NCBI GenBank assembly: GCA_905221605.1
Contig: CAJNDS010002092.1
Coordinates: forward strand, 479,428-543,427
DNA from: Symbiodinium natans
Lineage: Eukaryota; Sar; Dinophyceae; Suessiales; Symbiodiniaceae
Direction of reading: 5' to 3'
DNA: 64,000 nt
Below, one piece after another: positions 30,594-42,754 of this stretch (its first letter is position 1; every line of letters begins with the position of its first letter). Under the pieces are notes generated by a model that saw only the letters and a program-made list of their open reading frames with translations, searched no databases and was not told the origin of the DNA. Made by a program: the position numbers and the translations under genes.

Positions 30594-31237
30594 GATGTTT
30601 GTTTGCTTTTTTTGTTTAACTTATGTATAATGGTATATTAATAGTGATAATAATAGTTCTTCTGCTTCTTCTTCATCTTCTTCTTATTGTAATATCTTAT
30701 GTTTTTTGAGGGGGGGGGCCGGGTCTTGTTTAATTAGTGGTGTGTTTTGCTCTTGGGCGTTTTGGGGCTCAGCACGTTTAGGATTTTGTTTTTGGGGGGG
30801 GGGATTTCGAGGAGATTGAGAAAGGGCTTGGCTGAGGGGGGCCGATGGTTGTTGGATTCAGGGTTTGTTGTGTGCTTAGGGCCTAGGGCATAGTCAGAAG
30901 GTTGTTTTTCAATGCAGTTCTCCTCACGAACTTAGCCTCACAAAGACGGCCGCGCTTTGTCACACAGCCTTGAGGTCCTAGGCATTCATCCCTCTACCTG
31001 CCTCACGTCCTCCAGAAGAAATAAAGGGTCAATCCATTCTTTAGCCTCCGAAAGGGGTTTCTCATCGTGCATGATCATTCGTTGCTGATTGAACTACTGC
31101 AAACTACCCATGATCCGTCAAGTCTCAACCCTAAGCCCTAAACCCTAAACCCTAAACCCTAAACCCTAAACCCTCAGCCCTAAGCCCTAAGCCCTAAGCC
31201 CTAAACCCTAAACTCCCGAAATGCCCCCCCAAAACAG
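30594..31237 (+). other. T-rich unique DNA and C-strand repeats
   Basis: T-rich sequence with TTCTTC runs covers 30600-30705. Unique DNA follows to 31125, then CCCTAAA/CCCTAAG repeats at 31128-31210. No gene was seen. Confidence 0.5.
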
Positions 31238-31332
31238 GTATGACGGTGCAGATCGGGGATGCCCTGAGGCTCCCCATCCTTTGCCTGTGGAAGGACATAT
31301 TTGGAGTCCTACACGTTCCTGAGGGTCCAAGG
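31238..31332 (+). CDS. Candidate exon, product unknown
   Basis: After AAAACAG| it reads MTVQIGDALRLPILCLWKDI then FGVLHVPEGP, ending AAGG|GTTTAG at the start of TTTAGGG repeats. An ATG lies two bases in, but the acceptor suggests it is internal. Hydrophobic middle segment. Family unknown. Confidence 0.55.
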
Positions 31333-31681
31333 GTTTAGGGTTTAGGGTTTGGGGTTTGGGGTTTAGGGTCTGCAAGTAACCCCACAGAATGTTACAATTG
31401 CTGAAAACCCCAGTTATAACCACCATGTCAGAACTTTGACGGGGAAATGTCCCGAAACAGGCTTGGCAGTCTACGTAGAATACTTATAAACCCCCCCATG
31501 AAGCTCCAAGCAGAAGATAGGAGCCTGCGGTTCTTAGGGTTTAGGGGTTTAGGGTTGGTGGTTTTGGGGCGAGGTTGTCGACCCTTTTGTGCGCGCCTTT
31601 GAGCGGCATGTCCCTTCCTGACGACTTGAGGCTCAGAGATTCAGTTGTCGGTGAAGACCAGTGTAGGTTGCCTGCTGCACC

Positions 31682-32978
31682 ATGTCTTGCCTCTCCAGCC
31701 CAATGGCGGCCCCTGCCGAGTATGTGAAGAACATGGGCAGGCACAGCGACACGGAGAGCACGACAGCCCATGACAGCGACATCGAGACCGTCACGGACTC
31801 TTGCTCCACTCAGCTGGCCTCGCCTCGTGTGCCCAGTGGGGTCTGTGAGGAAGAGGAAGGCCCTTGCAACGTGGTCGTGAGGAGCACCTTCATCGACCTG
31901 GATGACGGCTGCGGCCTCCTGCAGCGTTACCGGCGCCTGCGTCGCGCGCAAACTGACTCTGCCCTGGTGGCCGTCTCCCCCCAGGAGGCCTACGAACCTG
32001 GAAGGTTCAGCGACGACCGTGCCAAGCGGGAAATGCAGAGCAGCGTTGCTGAAGCTCCAGCCCTTGCGAAGCGCCCAGATCCCCCAAGGCAGGAAGAGCG
32101 CACCACCGTGATGCTGCGGAACATTCCCAATAACTACACCCGCGACATGTTCCTTGCGCTCTTGGACCACCACGGCTTCGCCGGGCGCTACGACTTCGCC
32201 TACCTGCCCTGCGACTTCTACAGGGACGCCAACCTTGGTTGCCCAGCTGCGCCACGATACTCCATGAAAGTTCTTTCCGGGCTTTGGGGAGGGGGGGGGA
32301 AAACCTGCGGAAAAACCTACCGAAGTGCATGTGTGCTTGACCTCTTCTCCGATGTCTCCTTGTTTGCCTCCCTCTTCAAGAACCCGAGTCCCTGATTTCC
32401 AGCAAACGCTGCCCCCTCAAAAGCCCTACGATCTCTTGACCCTTAGACCCTTGGACCCTTAGACCCTGGACCCAAGACTCCGAAGCGCAGAAAGGCTACG
32501 CCTTCGTGAACCTCGTGGACGGCCAAGCCGTGGACGACTTGTGGTCGACTTTCGACGGGTTCACCGGCTGGTCTTTGCCCACGGCTAAGGTCTGCCAGGC
32601 GGGCGGCTCCGGGGTCGTTTCTTAGGGTATGGATCAATGAAGACCCCCTGAAAGTCCAAAAGCCCTAAATGTTCGAAGAACAGTCTTACAGTCCGGAAAG
32701 TCCTAGAGAGAAAAGTCCTAGGGCCACCAAAAAGTCCTGAACAAAGGCCCCAAAGTCCTGAAACTCTCTCTGCCCCCCGCCAAGAAGCCCCAAGCAGGTG
32801 AGCTGGAGCGGCCCACACCAAGGCTTCAAGGCAGGGCAAATCTCACGGACATGAAAGCAGAGTTGTGTTGAGGTTCGGGGTTTGGGGTGTTTAGGGTTTA
32901 GGGGTTTAGGCTTGTTGGGTTTAGGGTTGAGGCTTGAAGAGTCGTTTCATCCACCGAAGAAAAGTATGAATATATATA

Positions 32979-33014
<36 letters not shown>

Positions 33015-33064
33015 TGTATGTATGTATGTATGTATGTATGTATGTATGTATGTATGTATGTATG

Positions 33065-33095
<31 letters not shown>

Positions 33096-33302
33096 GAAAA
33101 TGAATATGTGAATATATGTATATATATATGTCTGTAAATATGCAGCCCCGCTCAGGCGCACGTGGAACGCTACAGGAACAGCCCGGTCATGCACCGAAGC
33201 GTGCCTGACCACTACAAGCCTGTTATCTTCAAGCATGGCGCGCGGAAGCCGTTCCCACGACCCACCAAGAAGGTCAAAGCACCCACTGCAGGGCACTTCT
33301 GA
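31682..33302 (+). CDS. Mei2-like RNA-binding protein, copy 1 (four exons)
   Basis: Exons 31682-32237, 32495-32598, 32798-32830 and 33156-33302 splice into 279 codons without a stop. The C-terminal half is a Mei2-type RRM (RRM_2 family) at about residues 141-225. It has TTVMLRNIPNNYTR as the first strand (RNP2 position), GRYDFAYLPCDF, and, across the first splice junction, ANLGYAFVNLVD (RNP1 position). The typical tail [12 protein letters not shown] follows. The N-terminal 140 residues are acidic/Ser-rich and likely disordered. Intron 1 is GT-AG, while introns 2 (GCGGGC) and 3 (GCAGGG) use GC donors. All acceptors precede G. Mei2 proteins bind RNA in meiotic and differentiation control in fungi and plants, and the family is much expanded in dinoflagellates. 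The specific role here is unknown. The ATG at 31682 is chosen because both copies share it and no upstream in-frame ATG is conserved. Confidence 0.85.
32238..33155 (+). other. Introns of Mei2-like copy 1
   Basis: Intron 1 is 257 bp, with a degenerate CCCTTAGACCC run before its acceptor. Intron 2 is 199 bp. Intron 3 is 325 bp, contains a short TTTAGGG stretch at 32880-32930 and a (TATG)n microsatellite at 32987-33093. The last 250 bp are the main difference from copy 2. Confidence 0.75.
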
Positions 33303-33803
33303 GGATCTTCGCCGTGCATGATGCCTGGGCAGCCCGGCATCAGGTCTGTACAGGTCGCTTGCTTTGCTTGGCTGCTTTAGCCACAATCCCGAAACACCTG
33401 CGTAGAAGGCAGGGGGGGCTTAAGATGTACAGCTGAGTGCCCCACAATATTTCTGCATCATGTCTGCAGCGGTTGTACAGGAGGTGATCTCATACCTCTT
33501 GCGCCCTTGCGCCCGAGAAGTGCGCAACTGGCCAAACTTTTTGTTCAGAACTCAGCCTGCGACCGTGTCGAGCTGTCTTTGCTATGGGTCTGAGTGCAAT
33601 CCTGCTGAGAGTCGGACGCAAGATTGTTGCATTCCCCTTGTGCTGGCCAATTTTCTCACAATGCCCTTACGCTTAGACAAGCCCTAGTCCCGAATGAGTT
33701 TAAGCTCCTTAGCAAGAATCCAGCATGTCTCAGACGGGGCTGACGACGTGAGGCTCAGAGATTCAGTTGTCGGTGAAGACCAGTGTAGGTGGCCTGCTGC
33801 ACC

Positions 33804-35566
<1,763 letters not shown>

Positions 35567-35862
35567 GGATCTTCGCCGTGCATGATGCCTGGGCAGCCCG
35601 GCATCAGGTCTGTACAGGTCGCTTGCTTTGCTTGGCTGCTTTAGCCACAATCCCGAAACACCTGCGTAGAAGGCAGGGGGGGCTTAAGATGTACAGCCGA
35701 GTGCCCCACAATCTTTCTGCATCATGTCTGCAGCAGTTGTACAGGAGGTGATCTCATACCTCTTGCGCCCTTGCGCCCGAGAAGTGCGCAACTGGCCAAA
35801 CTAGATGTTCAGAACTCAGCCTGCGACTGCGTCGAGCTGTCTTTGCAATGGGGGTCTGAGTG

Positions 35863-36403
35863 AAAGGCTTGCCGGCAACGGTGCCCTTGTCAGCACCTGC
35901 CGGTGCCAAACCTGGGACACAGGATTGTTGCATTCCGAGAGGGGCTGCTGAGTTTTTTTCTCATCTTGAAGGAGAAAGCCCTTACGCTTCAACAAGCTCT
36001 AGTCCCGAATCCCGCTAGAACAAGCCGGGTTCTTGCTCAGGAGCTGCAATTCAGTTACCCTAAATGGACCAAGATATCAAATGCAATATTATGGTACCTA
36101 TGGCAACTGAGGTTATGTAACTTCCTCAGCAAGAATCCGGCACGACCCAAGCCACAGGGTCGACTGACATCATGACTCCTCTCAGCAGCTGCCCTAAACC
36201 CTTGACCCCTCCCCCACCCTGGAGCTGAGTTTAAAGCATCAGGCCCCTAGCTTAGGGTTTAGGGTTTAGGGTTTAGGGTTTAGGGTTTAGGGTTTAGGGT
36301 TTAGGGTTTAGGGTTTAGGGTTTAGGGTTTAGGGTTTAGGGTTTAGGGGAACCTTCAGCCATAAGCCCCGAAGTCCCAAACCCGACACCCGAACTGGAAT
36401 CGC
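35863..36403 (+). other. Post-duplication unique DNA and a TTTAGGG array
   Basis: 35863-36240 has a 90-codon frame without a recognisable domain. A clean TTTAGGG array fills 36246-36348. Confidence 0.6.
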
Positions 36404-36497
36404 GACTGTTGGGAGGCTGACGCTCGAAACGATGTCCTCGGCACTCTGCAAGGCGAATGGCAGCCTATCCGCAGATTGAGGGGAAACCTGAATTCGG
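36404..36497 (+). CDS. Candidate exon, product unknown
   Basis: The frame NDVLGTLQGEWQPIRRLRGN then LNS ends TCGG|GTAAAG. The L-x-G-x-W motif is common in small repeat domains of dinoflagellate proteins, but this alone is not diagnostic. The left boundary is uncertain. It is unusual in following a TTTAGGG array rather than a CCCTAAA array. Confidence 0.4.
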
Positions 36498-37419
36498 GTA
36501 AAGGACCCTGCTTGAAAAGTTCATGGGTTGATACTATATACTACCAATATTAAGCACCCCCCAAAATTTAAAATATTCTTCCTTATAAGGGTAATACAGG
36601 AATTATTATTTTCTTAATTTTTGATAGTCGTATACGGCACTACGAAGCAGTTCTAGTAGGAACCACCCTGCTTATCGCCCAAAGCTACCTCTAACACAGT
36701 GTCTTGGACATCATGGACCAGGCAGAGCCCCGAAATATTTCATACTGTCCCTTTCTGGGTTAATGCCCATCTTATGTTGGAATCCCCTGGATTTTTTTCG
36801 AAGGGCTTATAGGGCCAACTCGGAGCATGTCGGATAGGGTCTTAGGATGGCTTCAGGGTTTCTATGTTGCCCCGTGCTCCAGGAAATGGGCATCCCTCGA
36901 CCCCCACCTTGCAACTTCCCACCCTGAAAGAGCTGGCTTAGGTAAGTTTAGGGTTTCGGTTAGGGTTTAGTGTGTAGGTTAGGGGCTTGAGTTCAGGGTT
37001 TCGGCATCCGCTATGCCCCAACGGTGAGATGACGTGACCCAGCCACCGAACCCTTGGGTTTGTGCACCCTTTCAAAGAACCCCAAAGCCAACGAGTGCAC
37101 GTTTAGGGCTTAGGGCTTAGGGCTTAGGGCTTAGGGTTTAGGGTTCAGGTTTCAGGGTTCAGGGTTCAGGGTTTAGGGTCCATGGTCCAGGGTTCAGGAT
37201 CTGGGGTTTAGGGTTTAAGGTTAGGGAGGAGAGTATATCGGCGGCATGCTCCATGCACAACCTTAGAGGTACGAGTTTGAATCCTATGAGTGACCCTCAA
37301 CTCTACACCCTGCACCCTTAAACCCTAACCCTACACCCTAACCCTAAACCCTTGCCCTGAACCCTAATTAAACCCTAAACCCCACACCCTGAAGTCTTCA
37401 GGGTAGGGTGGCGGCCCAG
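36498..37419 (+). other. Non-coding: family H remnant, G-strand then C-strand repeats
   Basis: A family H-like stretch is at 36555-36612. TTTAGGG/CTTAGGG repeats lie at 36945-37005 and 37100-37220. CCCTAAA-like repeats lie at 37315-37395. Confidence 0.5.
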
Positions 37420-37508
37420 GCTACATCCTGGACTTCCCCGCGGTCGGGGCGGAGGAAGTGCAGGAGGTCTCTGAATTCTTCGAGAAGGCCCCAAATGTTA
37501 AAACCTGA
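37420..37508 (+). CDS. Candidate terminal exon, possibly nucleotide-kinase-like
   Basis: After GGCCCAG| it reads YILDFPAVGAEEVQEVSEFF then EKAPNVKT and TGA. With a preceding Gly, GYILDFP resembles the core strand of adenylate-kinase folds (GxxLDGFP), but the Gly before Phe is missing. The assignment is speculative. Confidence 0.5.
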
Positions 37509-38492
37509 CTCCGGAGCCCTAAGCCCTAAACCTTAAACCCTAACCCTAAACGCTAAATCCTGAGAATTGGGGCGTTGCGAACTTTGAGCCTACAACTTGG
37601 ACTCTAGCCTCTGAAGTACCGAATTTTGGGGTCGGGCTGCGAAAGGCATCCAAACAAGTCCTTGCACCTGTACACCCCAAGGGTTTAGGGTTTAGGGTTT
37701 AGGATTTAAGGTTAACCCTAAACCTGCAAACCCCAAATCCAAAACCTCAAACCAACCCCAGACCTTAGCCAGAGGGGGGCGGGGAGAGAGGCTCAGGGGA
37801 TATAAGTAGGGGAACTATCGCGTTTGATGGTTACCGTCTTTTTTGGGGTGGAGGTGCGTGCCTAACCCTCCTACAAGCTCAACCCTACATCCTAAACGCT
37901 GAGCCCTACTTTCAACGACCAAATCGGGGGTTGCGCAAAATGACGAAACCTAAGCCATGAACCCTCAAGTGGGGGGGGGGGGAGATTTCGTTAAACAAAC
38001 TAAACCCTAAACGCGAACTTGACTAGTCCTTATTTCGGGCTTAGGGTTTTCGCCTCTCCCCCCCAGTCATGTTCAGGGTTTAGGGGGTTTCTCCACTTGC
38101 AGGGCTTCGGGTTACGGTGCGGACTTCTGGCCGAGGTTGAGGGTTGAGGGCTTAGGGCTTAGGGTTTCGGGTTTAGGGTGTAGGTTTTCAGGTTTAGGGT
38201 TTAGGGTTTAGGGCTCCTGGCTTTCTGGACGATGGAATCCCCAGCGCCCCAAGCCTTTCAGACGCCCGAGCCTAAACCCCGAAGTAACCCCTTGAAGACC
38301 CAGTTTTCTCATAGAAGGGGGGCTCGAACCCTACAGCCTAAGCCCTTAACGTAAAGACTCCTGGTAAGAAAAAGTGCCCCGGCCGATCTCGGGCGCCAAG
38401 ATCTCGTGTGCATATACGTATGGCCAGACACATGGTAAGGTACCCCAGCACTTCCGAAACCCTAAACCTAAACCCCAAACCTCTAAACTCAG
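37509..38492 (+). other. Scattered telomeric repeats, no gene seen
   Basis: Short TTTAGGG runs lie at 37680-37715, 38040-38110 and 38130-38215. Poly(G) lies near 37972. A CCCTAAA-like tail (38455-38490) leads to the next exon. Confidence 0.5.
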
Positions 38493-38565
38493 AATGCAGG
38501 TGAAGTCACTCTCCAGCGCGCCAGAGGTGCCGCTGGAGGACATTCTGAAGGCTCGGCAGCGGCGT
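38493..38565 (+). CDS. Candidate exon, product unknown
   Basis: After ACTCAG| the frame reads MQVKSLSSAPEVPLEDILKA then RQRR, with a possible GC donor (AGCG|GCGTTC). The frame stays open further to 38661, so the right end is uncertain. The P-x-E-D-I-x-x-A-R pattern is echoed in the exon at 42701. Confidence 0.5.
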
Positions 38566-38908
38566 TCTTTACCAAAAGCTGTTGTTCTGTTTGGGGTGCA
38601 GGGTGATGGATTTGTGGTGATTCTGTGCTCTGTCCTACACCCTAAGACCCTAAAACCCTAAACCCCACACCCTCAGACCCCAAGACCCTAAAACCCTACG
38701 CTCAACCCCAAGACCCGACCGCAAGGCACCCCAGAAAAGTGAGACCCCAGAACCGCGTACCAGTCTCTTTGTAGGAGGGTGTTTTGCTAAACCCTAAACC
38801 CCAAACCCCAAACCCCAAACCCTAAACCCTCAACCCTAAACCCTAAACCCTAAACCCTAAACCCTAAACCCTAAACCCCCTAGACTCAGAACTCCCCATG
38901 AGCCTCAG

Positions 38909-38994
38909 GACGAGGTGGTGTTGGAGCCTTTGGCTCCCGAGCCGGAGCCTCCGAAGCCCCCTGCGGAGGAGGTGGAAGGACTCCCTCTCCGAGG
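38909..38994 (+). CDS. Candidate exon, acidic Pro-rich segment
   Basis: After CCTCAG| it reads DEVVLEPLAPEPEPPKPPAE then EVEGLPLR, with a GTTTCG donor leading into TTTAGGG-type repeats at 39000. A CCCTAAA array (38788-38878) precedes it. A flexible linker is likely. Confidence 0.55.
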
Positions 38995-39921
38995 GTTTCG
39001 GGCTTGGGGTTTAGGGTTTAGGGTTTAGGGTTTAGGGTTTAGGGTTTAGGGTTTAGGGTTTAGGGTACGAGGGTTTAGGGTTTGGGGTTTTAGGGTTTAG
39101 GGTTTAGGGTAATAGGGTTTAGGGTTTCGGGTTTCGGGTAAGAGGGTTTAGGGTCTCGAGTTTAGGGTTTACGGTTCAGGGTTTTAGTTTTGGGTTTTAA
39201 AGTTTCGGGTTTAAGGTGGGTAAGGTTTCATGTCAGAACCGAACTGCAGGTTATATAGCCGGAGTAGATTTTCTGCACCTACTTCTTCTGCACCTACTTC
39301 TTCTTTCAAACATCTACTACCCATGTCGCTCCACTGGCAGAGCAATACCACCAGGGTTTAGGGTTCAGGGACATTTTGCATACAGTGGAGTCCGTTGTAG
39401 AACGAGGTGTAGATATAGCCAACGAAGACATGCCCAACAACTGAAGCAGATTCCTTTCTTAGATATTCGCAAGTTACTCTAAACCTTCGAACCCTAAACC
39501 CTAAATTCCTCAACGCCATGCAGCTACCACTGCCGACGAGACGAGCGGTCAACAGCAGACGGTTAGGACCTTTGGGAGTGTATAACCGTAAAGCACCATG
39601 TACTTGGGCAGAATATAGGGTAAGTACTTTTCACGTTTTGTTCCAAACGCATCGCCGCACTCCTCCACTACCCTCGGCCTCAGCTTTTGCCAGAAGACCA
39701 GAAGACCGCACCAAGTGCTGCTATCGCCAGTCTATCCCAAAGCCTGAGCCGTCCCAAGCCATATGGCATAGTTGCAGAAGGTTCACGTGGCAATTATCGG
39801 TAGGGTCACAAGTTATAAGCCTTACGAGCATTCCCATATCTCTATGTATAGTTGCCCATGAACCTCCAAGGAGGCCCTAGACCCTAAACCCTGAACCCTC
39901 AAGTAAGATCACGAGTTTTCG
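38995..39921 (+). repeat. TTTAGGG arrays then unique DNA
   Basis: A G-strand array covers 39003-39230 with TTTCGGG and TTTTAGGG variants. 39240-39880 is unique with overlapping short frames and no domain. A family A right-end remnant (CCCATGAACCTCCAAGG) is at about 39848-39864. Confidence 0.55.
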
Positions 39922-40033
39922 GGTCTAGGACCCGGAGCAGGCCCTTGTTCCTATGAAGGGGTTTCGGTTCCCTTGTAAGCCCCGTGAAGCTAAAAAGGGC
40001 ACCCCTTTTATTCCCATGTTACTCTTGGGTCTA
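39922..40033. repeat. Family C element
   Basis: Left end GTCTAGGACCCGGAGCAGGC, core CCCTTGTAAGCCCC and AAAAAGGGCACCCC, right end CTCTTGGGTCTAAGG. Compare 3260 and 61585. Confidence 0.6.
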
Positions 40034-40089
40034 AGGGTCGAGGGTTGAAATTCAAAAGGCTTACTTAGGGGTGTGGCGGGCCGCGCAAG

Positions 40090-40151
40090 GAGAAGGAGGT
40101 GACCCGGATGCTGCTCCTGAAGGTCTCGACACCCAAGCTTTCATGTGGGAG
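40090..40151 (+). CDS. Candidate exon, product unknown
   Basis: After CGCGCAAG| it reads EKEVTRMLLLKVSTPKLSCG, ending GGGAG|GTTCTC. The intron start GTTCTCTAAACTATGGTCC matches the left end of family B, so this is another exon/element junction at a donor. Confidence 0.5.
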
Positions 40152-40270
40152 GTTCTCTAAACTATGGTCCGTTATTGGGGATCTTATTATAATACGGAGC
40201 CGTATGTTCGGGTACCCCCCCCCCCCCAAAAGGGCCTGTGATTCGAAGACCCCCTGTATACGACAACTGG

Positions 40271-40370
40271 CTGGTTCTTAGTAGGGAATGAGGGAATGTG
40301 GTAACCCATATACTCCCTTAAAGGCTGTATATATAGGGCCCGAATTCCCTCAGCCCCTACTAAGAACTAG
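40271..40370. repeat. Family E inverted-repeat element
   Basis: The left arm starts CTGGTTCTTAGTAGGGAATG and the right arm ends CCCCTACTAAGAACTAG around a TATATA centre. Partner of the copy at 17368-17485. Confidence 0.75.
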
Positions 40371-41424
40371 GGGGACGACGTAGAGAACTCGGGTTTAGGG
40401 TTTAGGGTTTAGGGTTTAGGGTTTAGGGTTTAGGGTTTAGGGCAAAGTCCCTTTGCCATTAACCGCGGCTTTCGGATCGGATGCCTTCGGGTCGTAAGGT
40501 TTTCACGGTTCAGCGCCGAGTCCCGGAGGCTCTAGGGCCTAGGGTTTAGGGTTTAGGGGTTTGGGTTTAGGGTTTAGGGTAGGGTCTAGCGTCTAGGGTT
40601 TAGGGTTTCGGGTTTGGGTTTAGGGCTAGGACCCTGGTGGAATGGGGTGCTTGTGACATGGATAGTAGTTGCATCTGCTTCTTTCGGGGCCCGAAACTTA
40701 GAGACCCCGAGCCCACGGAAAGAAGCTAGGCCCAGAATCTGCATCGTCCGTGTTGATGATCGCTGCTGGCAGTCGATGATGATGGATGACCGCAACTGAA
40801 AGTATGCTCCAGCATATTCGAGTATGGGCTAATTAGGAGATCAAAGTATGCTAGTTTATCCCGAACCCCCGAACCCAAACCGCATACCGCCCGTACCCTA
40901 CACCCTAAACCCGTCATTAGCGCACACTAAATCCCGCACTGTACCGGCCAGACCCTAACCCCAAACCCAAAACCCAAAAGGCCCCAAATCCTAAACCCCC
41001 ACCACACAGCCCTAAACCCTCAACCCTAAACCCTAAACCCCAAAAACCCTAAAAGTACTAAACCCCCTAAACCCTAAACCCTCAACCCCAAACACCCCTA
41101 AAAACCCCCAAAACCCCAAACCCCCAACCCCCAACCCCCCAACCCCCAAACCCTAAACCCTAAACCCTAAACCCCTAAACCCTAAACCCCAAAACCCCAA
41201 AACCTTAAACCCTAAACCCCAAAACCCCAAAACCCCAAAACCCAAAACCCTAAACCCTAAAAGCCCTACACCCCAAAACCCCAAAACCCCTAAACCCCAA
41301 AACCCCAAACCCTAAACCCTACACCTCAAAGCCCCAAAACCCCTAAACCCCAAAACCCCAAAACCCCAAAACCCTAAACCCTAAAAGCCCCAAAGCCCTA
41401 AAAGCCCTGGATCCCGAGCACCAG
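40371..41424 (+). repeat. TTTAGGG array, unique DNA, then CCCCAAAA/CCCTAAA variants
   Basis: TTTAGGG arrays lie at 40390-40442 and 40535-40625, unique DNA at 40626-40870, and a long C-strand block with CCCCAAAA and CCCTAAA variants at about 40950-41410. Confidence 0.7.
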
Positions 41425-41481
41425 GTGCCGAGGCGGAGGGCGAAGAGGAAGGCCGCGCCAACGAGGAGGTGCTGGCCTCAG
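41425..41481 (+). CDS. Candidate exon, acidic segment
   Basis: After GCACCAG| the best frame reads GAEAEGEEEGRANEEVLAS, ending CTCAG|GTTTTG, which is the beginning of a TTTTAGGG-type array. All three frames are open, but the acidic one resembles exons at 43959 and 48182. Confidence 0.45.
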
Positions 41482-42418
41482 GTTTTGGGGGGTTTTTTAG
41501 GGTTTAGGGTTTAGGGTTTGGGGTTTAAGGTTTAGGGTTTGGGGTTTGGGGTTCAGGGTTTTTTTTTTTTTGGTTTTTCGGGTTTTCTGGGTTTTTAGGG
41601 TTTAGGGGTTTTTAGGGCTTTCTGGGTTTAGGGGTTTTTAGGGTTTTCAGGGTTTTCTGGGTTTTAGGGTTTAGGGTTTTTAGGGTTCAGGGTTTTTAGG
41701 GTTTAGGGTTTTCTGGGTTTTTAGGGTTTTCTGGGTTTTTAGGGTTCAGGGTTTTTAGGGTTCAGGGTTTTTAGGGTTTATGATTTAGGGTTTTAGGGTT
41801 TTTAAGGTTTTTTTTGGGGTTTTTTAGGGTTTTTTTAAAGGTTTTTTTAGGGTTTTTTAGGGTGTTTTAGGGTTTTTTAGGGTTTTTAGGGTTTTTAGGG
41901 TTTAGGGTTTAGGATTTCGGGTTTTTAGGGTTTAGGGTTTAGGGTTTTTAGGGTTTAGGGTTTGGGGTTTGGGGTTTGGGGTTTGGGCTTAGGGTTTCGG
42001 GTTTAGGGGTTTGGGGTTTAGGGTTTTTAGGGTTTAGGGTTTTTAGGGTTTAGGGTTTTTAGGGTTTTTAGGGTTTAGGGTTTTAGGGTTTTAGGGTTTG
42101 GGGTTTAGGGTTTAGGGTTTGGATGAGCCCAGTGGCCCTTCACTGTAGGGTTTAGGGCTTTAGGGTGTGTGGGTTCATGGTTCAGGGTTTAGGGTTTTCT
42201 AGGGTTCAGGTCTGAAGGTTTAGGGTTTTCAGGCTCGAGTGCCTCAGGGTCTAGGGCTTGAGGGTTTGGGTTTCGCACAAGGACGCTTTGCGTCGAACCG
42301 CTTCTGCCGTTCAGAGTCTGGGGTGCGGCTTCCCCACCCCGCCCACGAAAACTCAAGCCTGCTAAATCTCGGTTCAGGGTTTAGGGTTTAGGGTGGAGGG
42401 TTGAGGGTTTAGGGTTAG
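41482..42418. repeat. Long G-strand block with TTTTTAGGG variants
   Basis: 41482-42120 is a continuous mixture of TTTAGGG, TTTTTAGGG, TTTTCTGGG and TTTGGGG. 42120-42418 has further short runs. This is the largest G-strand block in the window. Confidence 0.85.
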
Positions 42419-42475
42419 GGTGCCTGACGAGTACGTGGTGAAACCCAAACCCATCAACACCCCAAGCCCCCAAAG
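42419..42475 (+). CDS. Candidate exon with a telomeric acceptor
   Basis: The sequence TTTAGGGTTAG|G is followed by VPDEYVVKPKPINTPSPQS. The acceptor AG would be supplied by a TTTAGGG-like repeat. The right boundary is not clear. Low complexity after the first ten residues. Confidence 0.35.
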
Positions 42476-42542
42476 CCCTCTAAAACCCTCCCCCCCCCCC
42501 GCACCCCAAAGCCTCTTAAAGCCTTCTAAAGCCCCCGAAGCC

Positions 42543-42672
42543 ACCCTGAACCCTGAACCCTGAACCCTGAACCCTGAACCCTGAACCCTGAACCCTGAAC
42601 CCTGAACCCTGAACCCTGAACCCTATACCCTAAACCCTATACCCTAAACCCTATACCCTAAACCCTAAACCC
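42543..42672. repeat. CCCTGAA then CCCTATA/CCCTAAA array
   Basis: About eleven CCCTGAA units are followed by alternating CCCTATA and CCCTAAA units, a locally homogenised variant array. Confidence 0.9.
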
Positions 42673-42700
42673 CAATTGGGTTGGCCGGCGCCCGGCCAAG

Positions 42701-42754
42701 ATGCAGGCCCCGGCTGAGACGCCGCCGGAGGACATCGAGGCCCGGCATAGGGAG
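42701..42754 (+). CDS. Candidate exon, 18 codons, telomeric donor
   Basis: After GGCCAAG| it reads MQAPAETPPEDIEARHRE (phase 0 at both ends) and then GAG|GTTTAGGG. An alternative acceptor six bases later (ATGCAG|G) would shorten it. The array of TTTAGGG starts at the donor. Confidence 0.6.

Noticed and set aside
31541-32173. 210-codon minus-strand frame opposite Mei2 exon 1 (also 33684-34073)
   Set aside because: It is the shadow of a GC-rich exon that is conserved on the plus strand in both copies.
32898-33386. 162-codon minus-strand frame and similar frames over 35051-35650
   Set aside because: They are antisense to Mei2 exon 4 and run through microsatellites. The plus-strand exons are supported by splice sites and family similarity.
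37420-37508. Firm adenylate kinase annotation
   Set aside because: Only the short YILDFP similarity is present and a key glycine is missing; kept as a note, not as a call.
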